Positions 46,693 to 56,897 of a DNA stretch of 64,000 bases are shown here, one piece after another. The position numbers and the translations under genes are program-made. How positions within the stretch are numbered: position 1 is the first letter of the stretch; each line of letters starts with the position of its first letter. Origin of the DNA: JAEZBP01 sp963832725 (GTDB lineage Bacteria; Myxococcota_A; Polyangia; Polyangiales; Sandaracinaceae); the NCBI GenBank assembly GCA_963832725.1, contig CAWHVG010000002.1, forward strand, positions 1,426,001-1,490,000, in the 5' to 3' direction. Below the pieces are notes generated by a model. The model worked only from the letters and a program-made list of their open reading frames with translations. It ran no database searches and was not told the origin of the DNA.

Positions 46693-48074
46693 GCCCGCGC
46701 GTTCGGCGGGTCCTGGTCGCGGCAGCGGTGGTGTTCGCGCTCGGCGCGGGCGGCGTGATGTGCCAGCGGGTCGGCGCGCGCGGTCGCTACGCCTCCGCGT
46801 TCAGCACCTACGGCGCCGGGCCGCGAGGGACGCGCGGCCTCTATCTGTTGACCGAGGAGCTCGGCGCCTCGCCGGCGCGCTGGGCGGAGGATCTCGGGCG
46901 GTTGCCCGAGGGCGCGGTGCTGGTGGCGCTGGGGAGCTGCGATCAGCTCATGCGCCGCGAGGTGGGCCGCATCGAGCGGGAGAACCTGCGCGCGTGGGTC
47001 GAGCGAGGCGGTGTGCTCGTGGTCGCCGGCGTCCCGGACTACCTCACGGCCGACGAGCTGGGGGTGGAGCTCGTCGGCGATCCCGACGAGTGCCTGCCGA
47101 GCGAGGGGCTGCTCGGGATGATCGCCCGCGCGGAACGACGCAATCGCCGGGAGCACGACCCGGACGGCGCGGAGGGTGACGGCGAGGAGACCGGGGAGGA
47201 CGAAGACGCGCCGCCGGACCTCGAGGACATCCCCGACGCCCTGCGAGACGATCCGGCGGGGACCTACGATCAGCTGACCGCGCGCGATTCGGAGCCCGAA
47301 GCGCGGCTGGCGGTGCCGGTGGCGGAGTCGCTGACCGGGATCGCGCCCGTGTCCATGCGGCGCGCGCTGCGCCTGAAGGTGGCGGAGGATCGGGTCGCCG
47401 AGCCGCTCCTTCGCCTCGACGGTCCTGAGGGCGAGGTGGTCGGAGCGCGGATCGCGCTCGGTCGCGGGTCGGTGATCGCGCTCTCGTCCGCGAGCGCGCT
47501 GGCCAACCGCGAGCTTCGCGACGGCGGCGGCGGCGTGCTCTTCGCGCGCCTGATCCGCGCCTACGCGCCGGCCGGACCGGTCCTCTTCGATGAGTACCAC
47601 CTCGGAGTCGGTCAGCGCCGCTCGCTGATGCGCTACCTGAGGCAGGTCGGGCTCGGCGCGGTGGTGTTGCAGATCCTCTTGATGGTCGCCTTCGTGCTCT
47701 GGCGCCTCGGCGCGCGCTTCGGCGGCGTGACCCGACAGGCGCCCGTCTCGCCGGGCGGGACCGCGTCGTACGTGGACGGCGTCGCCACGCTCTATCAGAA
47801 GGCCGGCGACCCGGCGGGCGCAGCGCACATCCTGGTGCGGCGGGCGCTGGCACGCGTGGCCGCTCACCATCACCTATCGACGAGCGATCCGGCCCGCATG
47901 GTGGAGCTCTTGACCCGGCGTCGTCGCGAGCCGGTGGCCGACGTGGTCGCGGCGCTCGAGCGCCTGGACGCCGAAGGGGCCGGCCCGCGCGGGCTGGCGC
48001 AACTGGCCGCCGAGGTCGATCGTCTGCTCGCCGAGGCGATACGGACGGAACCGGCTGCGGCACGAGAGACCTGA
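46689..48074 (+). CDS. DUF4350-domain membrane protein
   Basis: 461 residues from a GTG at 46689 overlapping the previous stop by four bases (GTGA). An N-terminal membrane segment (VLVAAAVVFALGAGGVMC) precedes a GATase/ThuA-like DUF4350 domain (FSTYGAGPRGTRGLYLLTEE, LRAWVERGGVLVVAGVPDYL, LGRGSVIALSSASALANREL). A very acidic insertion lies near 150-180 (EGDGEETGEDEDAPPD). A second membrane segment (GAVVLQILLMVAFVLWRL) and a helical cytoplasmic tail follow. The family is nearly always beside DUF4129 and MoxR genes, as here. Confidence 0.85.
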   Translation: MSPRVRRVLVAAAVVFALGAGGVMCQRVGARGRYASAFSTYGAGPRGTRGLYLLTEELGASPARWAEDLGRLPEGAVLVALGSCDQLMRREVGRIERENLRAWVERGGVLVVAGVPDYLTADELGVELVGDPDECLPSEGLLGMIARAERRNRREHDPDGAEGDGEETGEDEDAPPDLEDIPDALRDDPAGTYDQLTARDSEPEARLAVPVAESLTGIAPVSMRRALRLKVAEDRVAEPLLRLDGPEGEVVGARIALGRGSVIALSSASALANRELRDGGGGVLFARLIRAYAPAGPVLFDEYHLGVGQRRSLMRYLRQVGLGAVVLQILLMVAFVLWRLGARFGGVTRQAPVSPGGTASYVDGVATLYQKAGDPAGAAHILVRRALARVAAHHHLSTSDPARMVELLTRRRREPVADVVAALERLDAEGAGPRGLAQLAAEVDRLLAEAIRTEPAAARET

Positions 48075-48091
48075 CTCGCGGCAGCGCTCGC

Positions 48092-48121
48092 TCGACAAGC
48101 CTGCCCGCGGTCCAGTAGAAC
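48092..48121 (+). promoter_or_regulatory. Possible internal promoter before the MoxR gene
   Basis: TCGACA (48092-48097), 18-base spacer, TAGAAC (48116-48121), ending nine bases before the ATG at 48131. It lies in the only sizeable gap (56 bases) of the operon. Confidence 0.4.
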
Positions 48122-48130
48122 CGGCCGACC

Positions 48131-49089
<959 letters not shown>

Positions 49090-49093
<4 letters not shown>

Positions 49094-50439
49094 GCGAGGG
49101 CGAGCCGCCCGATGGCGAGAAGCGCTCCCGCTTCGTCCCGGGTGGCAGGCTCGCGGCCTTCGCGGCCGGCGGGCTCCCGCTGGCGGCCGCCGACGCCGGC
49201 ACCGGGCTCGGGCTCGGCGCGGCGTTGCTCTACGACGCCGTCCTCTTGGTCGGCGCGGTGCTGGAGAGCCGCCGGCTGGCTCGCGACGCGCCGGCGGTCG
49301 AGCGCCGGATGGACACGCGGCTGGTGGTCGGTGTCGAGAATCGGATCACGCTCCGCCTCCACAATCCGTACGCGCGCACACTGAAGGTGGCCATCCGCGA
49401 CGACCTGCCGCCCGGATGGGAGGCCGACCCGCCGGAGCTGACGGTCGAGCTGCCGCCCTACGCTCGCCGCGAGGTCTCCTACGTGGTCGTCCCCGAGCGC
49501 CGCGGCCGCTTCGCGTTCGGCGACGTGCACCTGCGGCTGGAGGGGAGGGCGCGTCTGGGCGCCCGTGTGGTGCGGGTGGCCGCCGGGCACGAAGCGCGCG
49601 TCTTCCCCAACGTCCTCGGGCCGAGGCGCTACGAGCTCGCGGCCCGCCTCGGCGATCTGACCAGCGTCGGATTTCGGAGCGTCCGGCAGTCCGGGGGCGG
49701 CGGCGAGTTCGAGCAGCTCCGCGAGTACGTGCCGGGCGACGCGTTTCGAGAGCTCGATTGGAAGTCGAGCGCGAAGCGCCAGCGGCCGGTCACGCGGGTG
49801 TTCGAGCAGGAGCGCAGCCAGATCGTGCTGCTGGCGATCGACGCCGGCCGCATGATGGCCACGCGGATCGGTGCCATCAGCAAGCTCGACCACGCCATCA
49901 ACGCCGCGCTGCTCTTGGCCTACGTCGCGCTCCGGCAGGGCGATCGCGTCGGGCTCATCGTCTTCGACGACCGGGTGCGCAACTTCGTGGCGCCCGGAAG
50001 AGGCCAGGGACACTACCGAAAGCTCCTCGACGCGCTCTACGGCGTGGAGGCGGAGGAGACCTTCGTCGACTTTCGCCGGCTCCTCGAGTTCGTGCAGGTG
50101 CGGGCGCGCAAACGCGCGCTCCTCGTCCTCTTCAGCGATCTGCTCGACGAGGCGCACGCGATGCCCTTGGCCGAGCACGCCGCGCTGCTCCGGCGCACCC
50201 ATCTGCCGGTGTGCGTGACCATGCACGACCCGGTGGCCAGCACGCTCGCCGACGCGCCCGCCGAGGACGCGAAGGCGGCGTATCGGCGCGCGGCGGCGGC
50301 CGACCTGCTGGCCGAGCGCGAGAGCGTGAAAGCGCATTTGAAGAAGAGCGGCGTCGGCGTGGTGGAGGCGCCCCCCGGCGAGCTCGCGGTGGCGACGGTG
50401 AACCGCTACCTCGAGGTCAAAGCCCGCCGCGCGCTGTGA
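49090..50439 (+). CDS. DUF58-domain protein, MoxR partner
   Basis: 449 residues from a GTG at 49090 (GTGA overlap). One hydrophobic hairpin lies near residues 20-55, then a beta-sandwich region (NRITLRLHNPYARTLKVAI, RREVSYVVVPERRGRFAFG). The DUF58 signature follows (GGGEFEQLREYVPGDAFREL, then DWKSSAKR), then a vWA-like fold whose metal site is degenerate (AIDAGRMM instead of DxSxS). It is the expected client or adaptor of the MoxR ATPase upstream and ends the operon. Confidence 0.9.
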
Positions 50440-50766
50440 GCGGCCGTGGAAGGGCCGCGCTGCCGGTCTCCTCCGACAGGGACTGGAACGCGCTCGGATC
50501 CCTCTCCCCCTCCGATTGCGGAGGCGGCCGGGGGCCGGCCCAGACAGCGCATGCCTCGGTCAGCCCCCATCCCCACCTTCTTCCGTCGACCGGGGGAGGG
50601 AGCTCCGAGCGCGCTGCCGGTCTCCTCCGACATTGGCGCTCGCGGATCGCCCCGCGAAGACCGACGACGAAGCGAGCGGCAATCCGTTCAGAGGTGGCAT
50701 GGCCGCTGGCGGCGAGGTGTTTCAAATCGGACTGACGGGGCTTCGCGGGCGTGCCATCCTGTCCGG
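50440..50766. other. Intergenic region containing 22-bp direct repeats
   Basis: 327 bases with no supportable gene. Contains the direct-repeat element at 50457-50632. The last bases, CATCCT then six bases before the GTG at 50767, weakly resemble a leaderless -10. Confidence 0.6.
50457..50632. repeat. 22-bp direct repeats flanking an internally palindromic segment
   Basis: GCGCTGCCGGTCTCCTCCGACA occurs at 50457-50478 and again at 50611-50632. Just inside are imperfect inverted arms (CGCTCGGATCCCTCTCCCCC near 50490, CGGGGGAGGGAGCTCCGAGC near 50591). It resembles a small repetitive palindromic element. Confidence 0.7.
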
Positions 50767-51237
50767 GTGCTCCGCCTGCTCACGTGCGCGACGCTCGCGC
50801 TCCTCGCCGGCTGCGCCGAGCCTGCCGTGGCGCCCACCGCGCGGCCGACCTCGCCGGCCGACCTCGACGGCGCGGTGGCGCGCTGGTCGACCGAGCAGGC
50901 GAGGACCTCGACCGCGACGCGCTACGAGCGCCGCACGGCCCGCGAGCGCCGCCGTGAGATCCGGCGTGAGGCCCGTCGCCGCCGCCGTCCGCGGCTGCCG
51001 CCGCGCGGTCGCCCGATGGACGTCCACTTCCGTCACGCGCCCCTCGCCAACGCGCTGACCTTCCTCGCGGAGGCCGCCCATCTCGGTCTCGTGATCGGGG
51101 AGGGCGTGGAAGGGACGGTGTCGGTGCATCTCCACCACGTGCGACCGGTCGACGCCATGCGCGCGCTGGCGGAGGCGAACGGCGTGGTCCTCGACTTCGT
51201 GGGGCGGACCGTGGTGGCCCACGGCGCGGGGTTGTGA
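50767..51237 (+). CDS. Lipoprotein with secretin-type STN domain
   Basis: 156 residues from a GTG at 50767. The lipobox ATLALLAGCAEP follows VLRLLTC. An Arg-rich basic helix (residues ~58-80, RRTARERRREIRREARRR) leads to a C-terminal 70-residue domain: MDVHFRHAPLANALTFLAEA, then GLVIGEGVEGTVSVHLHHV, then DAMRALAEANGVVLDFVG. This matches the STN/secretin N-terminal domain of PilQ-type secretins, but there is no secretin pore. It may interact with a secretin or TonB-type gate, or be a stand-alone periplasmic module. The product is short for any secretin-related family I know. Confidence 0.72.
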   Translation: MLRLLTCATLALLAGCAEPAVAPTARPTSPADLDGAVARWSTEQARTSTATRYERRTARERRREIRREARRRRRPRLPPRGRPMDVHFRHAPLANALTFLAEAAHLGLVIGEGVEGTVSVHLHHVRPVDAMRALAEANGVVLDFVGRTVVAHGAGL

Positions 51238-51266
51238 ACAGGCGCATCGGGTCTCAGGATGCGGGC

Positions 51267-51557
51267 ATGTCCGAACCCTTGTCCGACGAGTCGATCGAGG
51301 CGGCCCTGAAGGGCCTGCCCGGCTGGGCACACGAGGAACACGCGCTGCGCAAGCGTTTCACCTTCCACACGTTCCCTGAAGCGATCTCGTTCATCGCGCG
51401 CCTCGCCTTCGACGCCGAACGGCTCGCGCATCATCCCGAGCTGCACAACGTCTACGGCACCGTCGACATCGCGCTCACGACCCACGACGCCGGCGACCGG
51501 GTGACCGAGAAAGACGTCGAGCTCGCCACTCGGATCGAGTCGATCAGCTGGGTCTGA
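51267..51557 (+). CDS. Pterin-4a-carbinolamine dehydratase
   Basis: 96 residues from the ATG at 51267. The enzyme dehydrates 4a-hydroxytetrahydrobiopterin in pterin recycling. The family pattern is complete: LKGLPGWAHEEHALRKRFTF, the FIARLAFDAERLAHHPEL helix with the catalytic His pair, then NVYGTVDIALTTHDAGDRVT and EKDVELATRIE. An in-frame GTG at 51234 overlapping the upstream stop would add 11 residues. No aromatic amino-acid hydroxylase is nearby. Confidence 0.93.
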   Translation: MSEPLSDESIEAALKGLPGWAHEEHALRKRFTFHTFPEAISFIARLAFDAERLAHHPELHNVYGTVDIALTTHDAGDRVTEKDVELATRIESISWV

Positions 51558-51621
51558 GCCGCTGTCACCGGATCGCCACGGTGGGCGCCGAAGCCCATCG
51601 GTCCGGGCAGGTCTCGCGCGC

Positions 51622-51627
51622 TATACT
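51622..51627 (+). promoter_or_regulatory. TANNNT -10 element of ppk, leaderless start
   Basis: TATACT ends seven bases before the GTG at 51635. No Shine-Dalgarno and no strong -35. Confidence 0.5.
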
Positions 51628-51634
51628 CCGACAC

Positions 51635-53921
51635 GTGGTCGAGATGCAGGACGTCAGTGAAGCGGTTCCCGCGGAGGAGCCCATCGAAGAGGACGCGCTA
51701 GCCGCCCAGGCCGTGGCGCGCGCGCTCACGCCGGAATCCGTCGCTCTTCATCAACCGTGAGCTGAGCTGGCTGGAGTTCAACCAGCGCGTGATCGACGAG
51801 GCGCGGAACCCGCGGGTGCCCCTGCTGGAGCGCCTCAAGTTCGCCGCCATCTCGTCGGCCAACCTCGACGAGTTCTTCATGGTGCGCGTGGCCGGCCTCT
51901 TCGGGCAGATCCACGACGACGTCCAGCAGGTCCCCGCCGACGGGATGACGCCTCGCGAGCAGCTCGAGGCCATCGCCCGGCGCGTGCGCCGCATGCGCAT
52001 CGACATGAACGCGGCGGTGGTCGACGAGTGCCTGCCCGAGCTGCGCGCGCGCGGCGTGGTGCTGCTCGAAGCCACCGAGCTCGATCGCGAAGCCCGCGCC
52101 GAGCTCAGCGAGACCTTCCACTCTCAGGTCCTGCCGGTTCTGACGCCGCTCGCGATCGATCCCGGTCACCCCTTCCCGCACCTGCGCAACAAGAGCCTGA
52201 ACATCATCGCGGTCCTCACCGGCACCCACCGGCACGACGCGAGCCGTGCGTTCGCGGTGGTGCAGGTGCCCTTGGTGCTTCCCCGGCTGATGCGCGTCCG
52301 GAGCGCGGAGGTAGACGGGGTCCGCGCGGCCTACGTCCTCCTCGACGACGTGATCGCGCTGCACATCGGCGACCTCTTCCCGGGCTTCCGCAGCATCGGC
52401 GCGTGGACCTTCCGCGTCGTGCGCAACTTCAATCTCAGCATCGACGAAGAGGAGGCCGAGGACCTGCTCGAGAGCGTCAAGCAGGAGGTGCGGCGGCGCG
52501 ACCGCGGCAACGCCGTCACGATGAGCATCGACGGCGGCGGCGCACGCGAGGCGCAGGAGATGCTCCGCGAGGCCCTCGGGCTCGAGGAGAGCTTCGTCTT
52601 CGCGGTCGACGGTCCGCTGAACATTCCCGACCTGCTCGCGATGAGCGAAGTGCTCGGCGACGACCCGAGCGTGCGCGACGAGCCCTTCACGCCGCAGATC
52701 CTCCCGCCCTTTCGCGAAGCGGACGATCTCTTCGCGGTGGTCGCGCAGCGGGACGTCGTCCTGCACCACCCCTACGAGTCGTTCGACCCCGTGGTCCGCT
52801 TCATCAGCGATGCCGCCTCGGATCCGGACGTTCTCGCCATCAAGCAGACCCTCTACCGCACCAGCGGTGACAGCCCGATCGTCAAAGCGTTGATGCGCGC
52901 CGCCGAGAACGGGAAGCAGGTCACGGCGCTCGTCGAGATCAAGGCGCGCTTCGACGAGGAGAACAATATCCAGTGGGCGCGCAAGATGGAGGAAGCTGGC
53001 GTCCACGTCGTCTACGGCCTGCTCGGCCTGAAGACCCACGCCAAGGCGGCGCTGGTAGTGCGTCGTGAGGGCGGAAAGCTGCGCCGCTACGTGCACCTCG
53101 GCACCGGCAACTACAACCCTCATACAGCGCGCCTCTACACGGATCTGAGCTACTTCACGTCGCGCGCCGACATCGCGGACGACACCTCCTCGCTCTTCAA
53201 CCTGCTCACCTCGTGTACGGCGCCCGCGACGTGGCAGAAGCTCATCGTGGCGCCGCTCGGGTTCCACGAGCGGGTGCTCGGGCTGATCGAGCGGGAGGCT
53301 GCGTTCGCGCGTGCCGGCCGGCCGGCGCGGATCCTGGCCAAGATGAACTCCCTCGTCGATCCCGATGTGATCATGGCGCTCTATCGCGCGTCGCAGGCGG
53401 GCGTCGAGGTCGAGCTGATCGTGCGCGGGATCTGCTGTCTGCGACCGGGGATCCCCGGAGTGAGCGAGCGGATTCGGGTGAAGTCGATCGTCGATCGATT
53501 CCTCGAGCACAGCCGCATCTTCATCTTCGAGGCCGGCGGCGCACAGGAAGTCTACGGGGCCAGCGCCGACTGGATGCAGCGCAACTTCCACCGCCGCATC
53601 GAGGTGATGTTCCCCATCGAAGACGAGTCGTTGAAGGCGCGCGTCGTCGAGGAGATATTCGCCGTGTCGTGGGGCGACGAGACGAAGGCCAGCGTGCTCT
53701 CGCCCGACGGCAGCTACACGAAAGACAAGCCGGAGGAAGGGCGGGAGCCGCAGCGCAGCCAGGCCTGCTTCCTGCAGCGTGCCCGCGAGGTCGCCGAGCG
53801 CGCCGACGCGAAGCTCCGCCGCGACCGACCTTTCATCGTGAGGCCCGTTCGGAACCGCCCGACCAAGGCTCCCGACTCGACCAAGCTCGCGCCCGAGGAC
53901 GTGCCGCCCGAGCGGGGCTGA
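51635..53921 (+). CDS. ppk: Polyphosphate kinase 1 (one frame break)
   Basis: About 760 residues. PPK1 makes polyphosphate from ATP. The conserved N-terminus SLFINRELSWLEFNQRVIDE is present but in a different frame from the preceding codons (MVEMQDVSEAVPAEEP); the shift lies near 51735, where one missing base in GAATCCG would restore LTPESPSLFINREL. The catalytic domain has SDPDVLAIKQTLYRT, GLKTHAKAALVVRREG with the phospho-His (53036-53038), YVHLGTGNYNP, and the second His region RNFHRRIEVMFPI. The C-terminal 70 residues are a charged extension. Start chosen at the GTG at 51635 from the TATACT spacing; the ATG at 51644 is possible. Confidence 0.94.
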
Positions 53922-53944
53922 GCCCTGCGCGCTCGGAGGAACCC

Positions 53945-54382
53945 GTGGCCTACGTGTTCATCGATCGCTTCGCGCCCGTCGTCGTCGCGCGGCGAACCGG
54001 GAGCATGAACGCAGAGCACATGCGGGCGATGATGGGGGACTTTCGTCGCGCGCTGGAGGCGGCCGGAGAGAAGATCGCGCTGGTCTACGACGCGGGTAGC
54101 TCCGCTGCCGGCCGCCCGGACGCTGCGAGCCGGCGCGTGGCGGCGGACTGGTTTCGCGAGCAGCACGATCTCTTGGTCCAGTGCTGCGCCGGCTTCGACT
54201 TCGCGTTCCCCTCGCCGATCTCGCGCGGCGTGTTGACCGCGATCTTCTGGGTTCAGAAGCCGCCCGTGCCGACGGCCGTGCACGGTCACGTCCTCGACGC
54301 CGTCGCCATGGCCGCCGAGCGGGTCGGTCGGCGCGACATCGACCCGCGCGAGGTCGCGTCGGCGCTCGACGCCCTCGGCTGA
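53945..54382 (+). CDS. Small alpha/beta protein of unknown function
   Basis: 145 residues from a GTG at 53945 with GGAGGA eight bases upstream, 23 bases after ppk, so probably co-transcribed. The order YVFIDRFAPVVVARRTGSMN, a helix (MRAMMGDFRRALEAA), then KIALVYDAGSS and a second helix (VAADWFREQHDLL) suggests a STAS/SpoIIAA-like fold. VLTAIFWVQKPPVPTAVHG is hydrophobic but short. No catalytic residues. Its place behind ppk may mean a stress or polyphosphate link, but that is conjecture. Confidence 0.7.
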   Translation: MAYVFIDRFAPVVVARRTGSMNAEHMRAMMGDFRRALEAAGEKIALVYDAGSSAAGRPDAASRRVAADWFREQHDLLVQCCAGFDFAFPSPISRGVLTAIFWVQKPPVPTAVHGHVLDAVAMAAERVGRRDIDPREVASALDALG

Positions 54383-54396
54383 GCAGGGAGCCGGTC

Positions 54397-55047
54397 TCAG
54401 CCCGCGTGGATGGAAGCCACGAGTCCTTCGAACGCGTCCGCCGCGTCGCCGACGCCCGCTTCGGGTCCGATCAGTTTGAAGAACACATGGCCCTCTGGCC
54501 CTTCCACGATGGCGCCGAGCATGCGCCAGCTTTCGCGGGGCGCGCCGCCGGCGCCCATGCCCATGCGGCCGGCGAAGGTACCGGTCACGTCGACGGTGGT
54601 CACCCGCATCCCGTTCACCTCGCGGTGGGCGATCTGGGCGACCTCCGCGCTCGGCCGGCCATCGGGCTGCGTGAACTGCCCCACCCAGCGGGTGATGTTC
54701 GACTGCACGTCGCCGCCGCCGCCCTCTCCGCTCGGGAAGTGGAAGACCGTGAGCTCTGCGTCGGCGCTGTCGCGTACGCCGTACTCCGCCGCGCGCATCG
54801 GGTTGGAGGGGCGGCGGTACACCAGCGGCTCGTCGGCTCGCCACGACAGTCCGCCGGCGATGCCGCGCTCCTCCCCGTCTGCCGGTGGCGCGGCGGGCTC
54901 GTGGGTCGGTGAAGCGCCCTGGGCGGCAGGCTGGGGCGTGGCGTGCGCGGGCGTCGACGGCACCGGATGGCCGGAGCCGGCCGGGTTGCGATCGCAGGCC
55001 GCGAGGGAGAGCAGAGAGACGACGACGAAGGGCCACCGGAGCTGCAT
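54397..55047 (-). CDS. Lipoprotein of unknown function
   Basis: 216 residues. Signal MQLRWPFVVVSLLSLAAC ends in the lipobox Cys. A Pro/Ala/His tether runs to about residue 58. The domain has WRADEPLVYRRPSNPMRAAE, ELTVFHFPSGEGGGGDVQSN, ITRWVGQF and a C-terminal GHVFFKLIGPEAGVGDAADA, reminiscent of small periplasmic proteins that carry a PsbP/LpqN-like beta fold. TACAAC lies six bases before the ATG (leaderless-like). Convergent with the ppk-linked gene. Function not assigned. Confidence 0.72.
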   Translation of the reverse strand: MQLRWPFVVVSLLSLAACDRNPAGSGHPVPSTPAHATPQPAAQGASPTHEPAAPPADGEERGIAGGLSWRADEPLVYRRPSNPMRAAEYGVRDSADAELTVFHFPSGEGGGGDVQSNITRWVGQFTQPDGRPSAEVAQIAHREVNGMRVTTVDVTGTFAGRMGMGAGGAPRESWRMLGAIVEGPEGHVFFKLIGPEAGVGDAADAFEGLVASIHAG

Positions 55048-55095
55048 GCGGGGGTTGTAGCGACTCGCGCCGCCCGCGTCACCTGGACGTTCTGC

Positions 55096-55476
55096 TCAGC
55101 GATCCCAGTTCGCCCGCGCGCCCATGACGTAGGCGTCGAAGCCGTCGGCGCGCAGCATCGCCCCGGCCTCCGGGCTGGCGCGCCCTCCGAGGCAGTAGAC
55201 GACGATCGGGCGATCGCGCGGCAGCTCGTTCTCACGCGAGCGGAGCGCGCCGGTCGGGATGTGCGTGCGGCCCTCGATGAGCGAACGATCGGCGCGGTCG
55301 TCCGGCGTCACGTCGAGCAGCAGCGCGCCCTCGCTCACCATCTGCCGGGCTTCGGCGCCGGTGACCCGCGGCGCTTCGGTGGCGCTCTGGTCACCCGTCT
55401 GCGAAGTCGGCGGAGGCGCGCCGCCGCAGGCATAGAGGAGAACCGCCAAAGAGAAGGTGCGAACGATGCGAGGCAT
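55096..55476 (-). CDS. Lipoprotein rhodanese-like protein
   Basis: 126 residues from the ATG at 55476. The lipobox LAVLLYACGG follows MPRIVRTFS. A single rhodanese domain from about residue 38 has ALLLDVTPDDRADRSLIEGRTH and the active-site loop VVYCLGGRAS with its Cys near residue 97. A catalytic Cys loop suggests sulfur transfer or persulfide handling in the periplasm. The loop has GGR rather than the typical SGxR, so substrate specificity is uncertain. Confidence 0.85.
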   Translation of the reverse strand: MPRIVRTFSLAVLLYACGGAPPPTSQTGDQSATEAPRVTGAEARQMVSEGALLLDVTPDDRADRSLIEGRTHIPTGALRSRENELPRDRPIVVYCLGGRASPEAGAMLRADGFDAYVMGARANWDR

Positions 55477-55804
55477 GCGCGGAAGCTACGCACGGGCGGG
55501 CCACCTGCCACGCCCACCCGAGGGCGAGCCGCTCCCGAGGGCGCGCGCGTCGCCGGCGGCGTGCGGAGCGGGTTCGGGTGCCGAGCCGCATCCTCGGAGC
55601 GCGCGGCGGCGCGGGCGAGGGGGCTCTTGGAGGAGCGGCGCGCCGCGCCCGAGCCGTCCATCCGGCGCGCGACCCGCATCGGGCGTCGAGCCGCCTCGCC
55701 TTTGGAACGCGAGGCGAAGAGCCTCCGGCGCCAGGCGCTTCTCGAGAGCCCGGAGACGGTAGCGCGAGACCGCCCGTGGAGGAGCGGGGCGCGGCGCGGT
55801 CAGG
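55477..55804. other. Gene-free region between pfkA and the rhodanese gene
   Basis: 328 very GC-rich bases with no supportable CDS. One hairpin (CGCCTCGC at 55692-55699 with GCGAGGCG at 55709-55716) about 90 bases past the pfkA stop could weakly terminate pfkA, but it has no T-tract. The rhodanese -10 element lies at the low-coordinate end. Confidence 0.55.
55483..55488 (-). promoter_or_regulatory. TANNNT -10 element, leaderless start
   Basis: TAGCTT on the minus strand ends six bases before the ATG at 55476; there is no Shine-Dalgarno. Confidence 0.45.
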
Positions 55805-56893
55805 TCAGAGCGCCAGGACGCCGGCCGCTCGCTCCATCAGCGCCAGACGGCCACGGGTGACCGGGCTGGTCCCGTCGAGCAGCGCCTTCGTCTCCTCGAG
55901 CACCTGCTCGAGCGGAAAGAGCCGCACCGCGTGGTCGAGCGTCTCTTCGCCGCCCGGCAGCGGGGGCTGCCACGCCGTCATCACGTCGGTCGCGCCGTCG
56001 ACGAGCGCGTTCACCGCCGCGTGGCCGAAGCGGTTGGCCACCATTCGGTCCGCGAAGCTCGGGCTTCCGCCGCGGACCAGGTGGCCGAGAACGGTCGCCC
56101 GGATCGACACCTCGTCGAGCGAATCGCCGAGCTCCTCCTGCACGCGCCGGACGAGCTTGGTGCAGGGAACCTCGACGCCTTCGGCCTTGAGGATCAGCAC
56201 TCTCTGCTTGTCGCGGTCGTCCGCGAAGCTGCGCCGCACGAGCTCGGCCACGTCGCGCACGATCGCGTCCTCGTCGCGGCCCTGCTCGCGGAAGAGCGCC
56301 GCGTCCGCTCCGGCCGCCACCGCTCCGGCCATACACAAGTAGCCGCTCTGTCGGCCCATGACCTCCACCACGAACGCCCGCCGGTGCGCCCGCGCGGTGT
56401 CGCTGATGCGGTCGCAGGCGTCCACGATCGCGTTGAGCGCGCTGTCGACGCCGATGGAGGTGTTGGTGCACCCGACGTCGTGGTCGATGGAGGCCGGGAT
56501 GCCGACCACGTTGGCGCCGTGCTCGCTCGCCAGGATGTGGCCGCCGGTCAGCGAGCCGTTGCCGCCGATGACGATCAGCCCGTCGAAGCGCGCCAACCCT
56601 TGCGCGGCGCGGGCGCGTCCTTCCTCCTCGTAGAACGCGCGGCAGCGCGCCGTCCCCAGGAAGCTCCCGCCGAGGCTCGCGGAGAGCTCGACCTCCCGCG
56701 TCGGCGCCAAGCCCGTCGGCGCGCCTTTGCTGGAGCGGGTCAGCGCGCGGAAGCGCTCGTCGATCAGCCCTTGGTAGCCGCGCTCGACGCCGACCACCTT
56801 GACGCCGCGTCCAGCGGCCACCTTCACCACCGCGCGTACGGCGGCGTTCATCCCCGGGGCGTCGCCGCCCGAGGTCAAGACCGCGATGGCCAT
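55805..56893 (-). CDS. pfkA: 6-phosphofructokinase
   Basis: 362 residues. Phosphorylates fructose-6-phosphate in glycolysis. Nucleotide loop LTSGGDAPGMNAAVRAVV, then LGTARC, GGNGSLTGG (109-118), catalytic PASIDHDVGCTNTSIG, and VEVMGRQSGYLCMAGAVAAG. The usual GGDGS has Asn112 in place of the metal-binding Asp, while the following Gly is retained, as in ATP-dependent enzymes. Start at 56893 is supported by GGGAG inside the upstream gene's last codons; the upstream stop is four bases away, so the genes form an operon. Confidence 0.95.
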   Translation of the reverse strand: MAIAVLTSGGDAPGMNAAVRAVVKVAAGRGVKVVGVERGYQGLIDERFRALTRSSKGAPTGLAPTREVELSASLGGSFLGTARCRAFYEEEGRARAAQGLARFDGLIVIGGNGSLTGGHILASEHGANVVGIPASIDHDVGCTNTSIGVDSALNAIVDACDRISDTARAHRRAFVVEVMGRQSGYLCMAGAVAAGADAALFREQGRDEDAIVRDVAELVRRSFADDRDKQRVLILKAEGVEVPCTKLVRRVQEELGDSLDEVSIRATVLGHLVRGGSPSFADRMVANRFGHAAVNALVDGATDVMTAWQPPLPGGEETLDHAVRLFPLEQVLEETKALLDGTSPVTRGRLALMERAAGVLAL

Positions 56894-56897
56894 GGCG

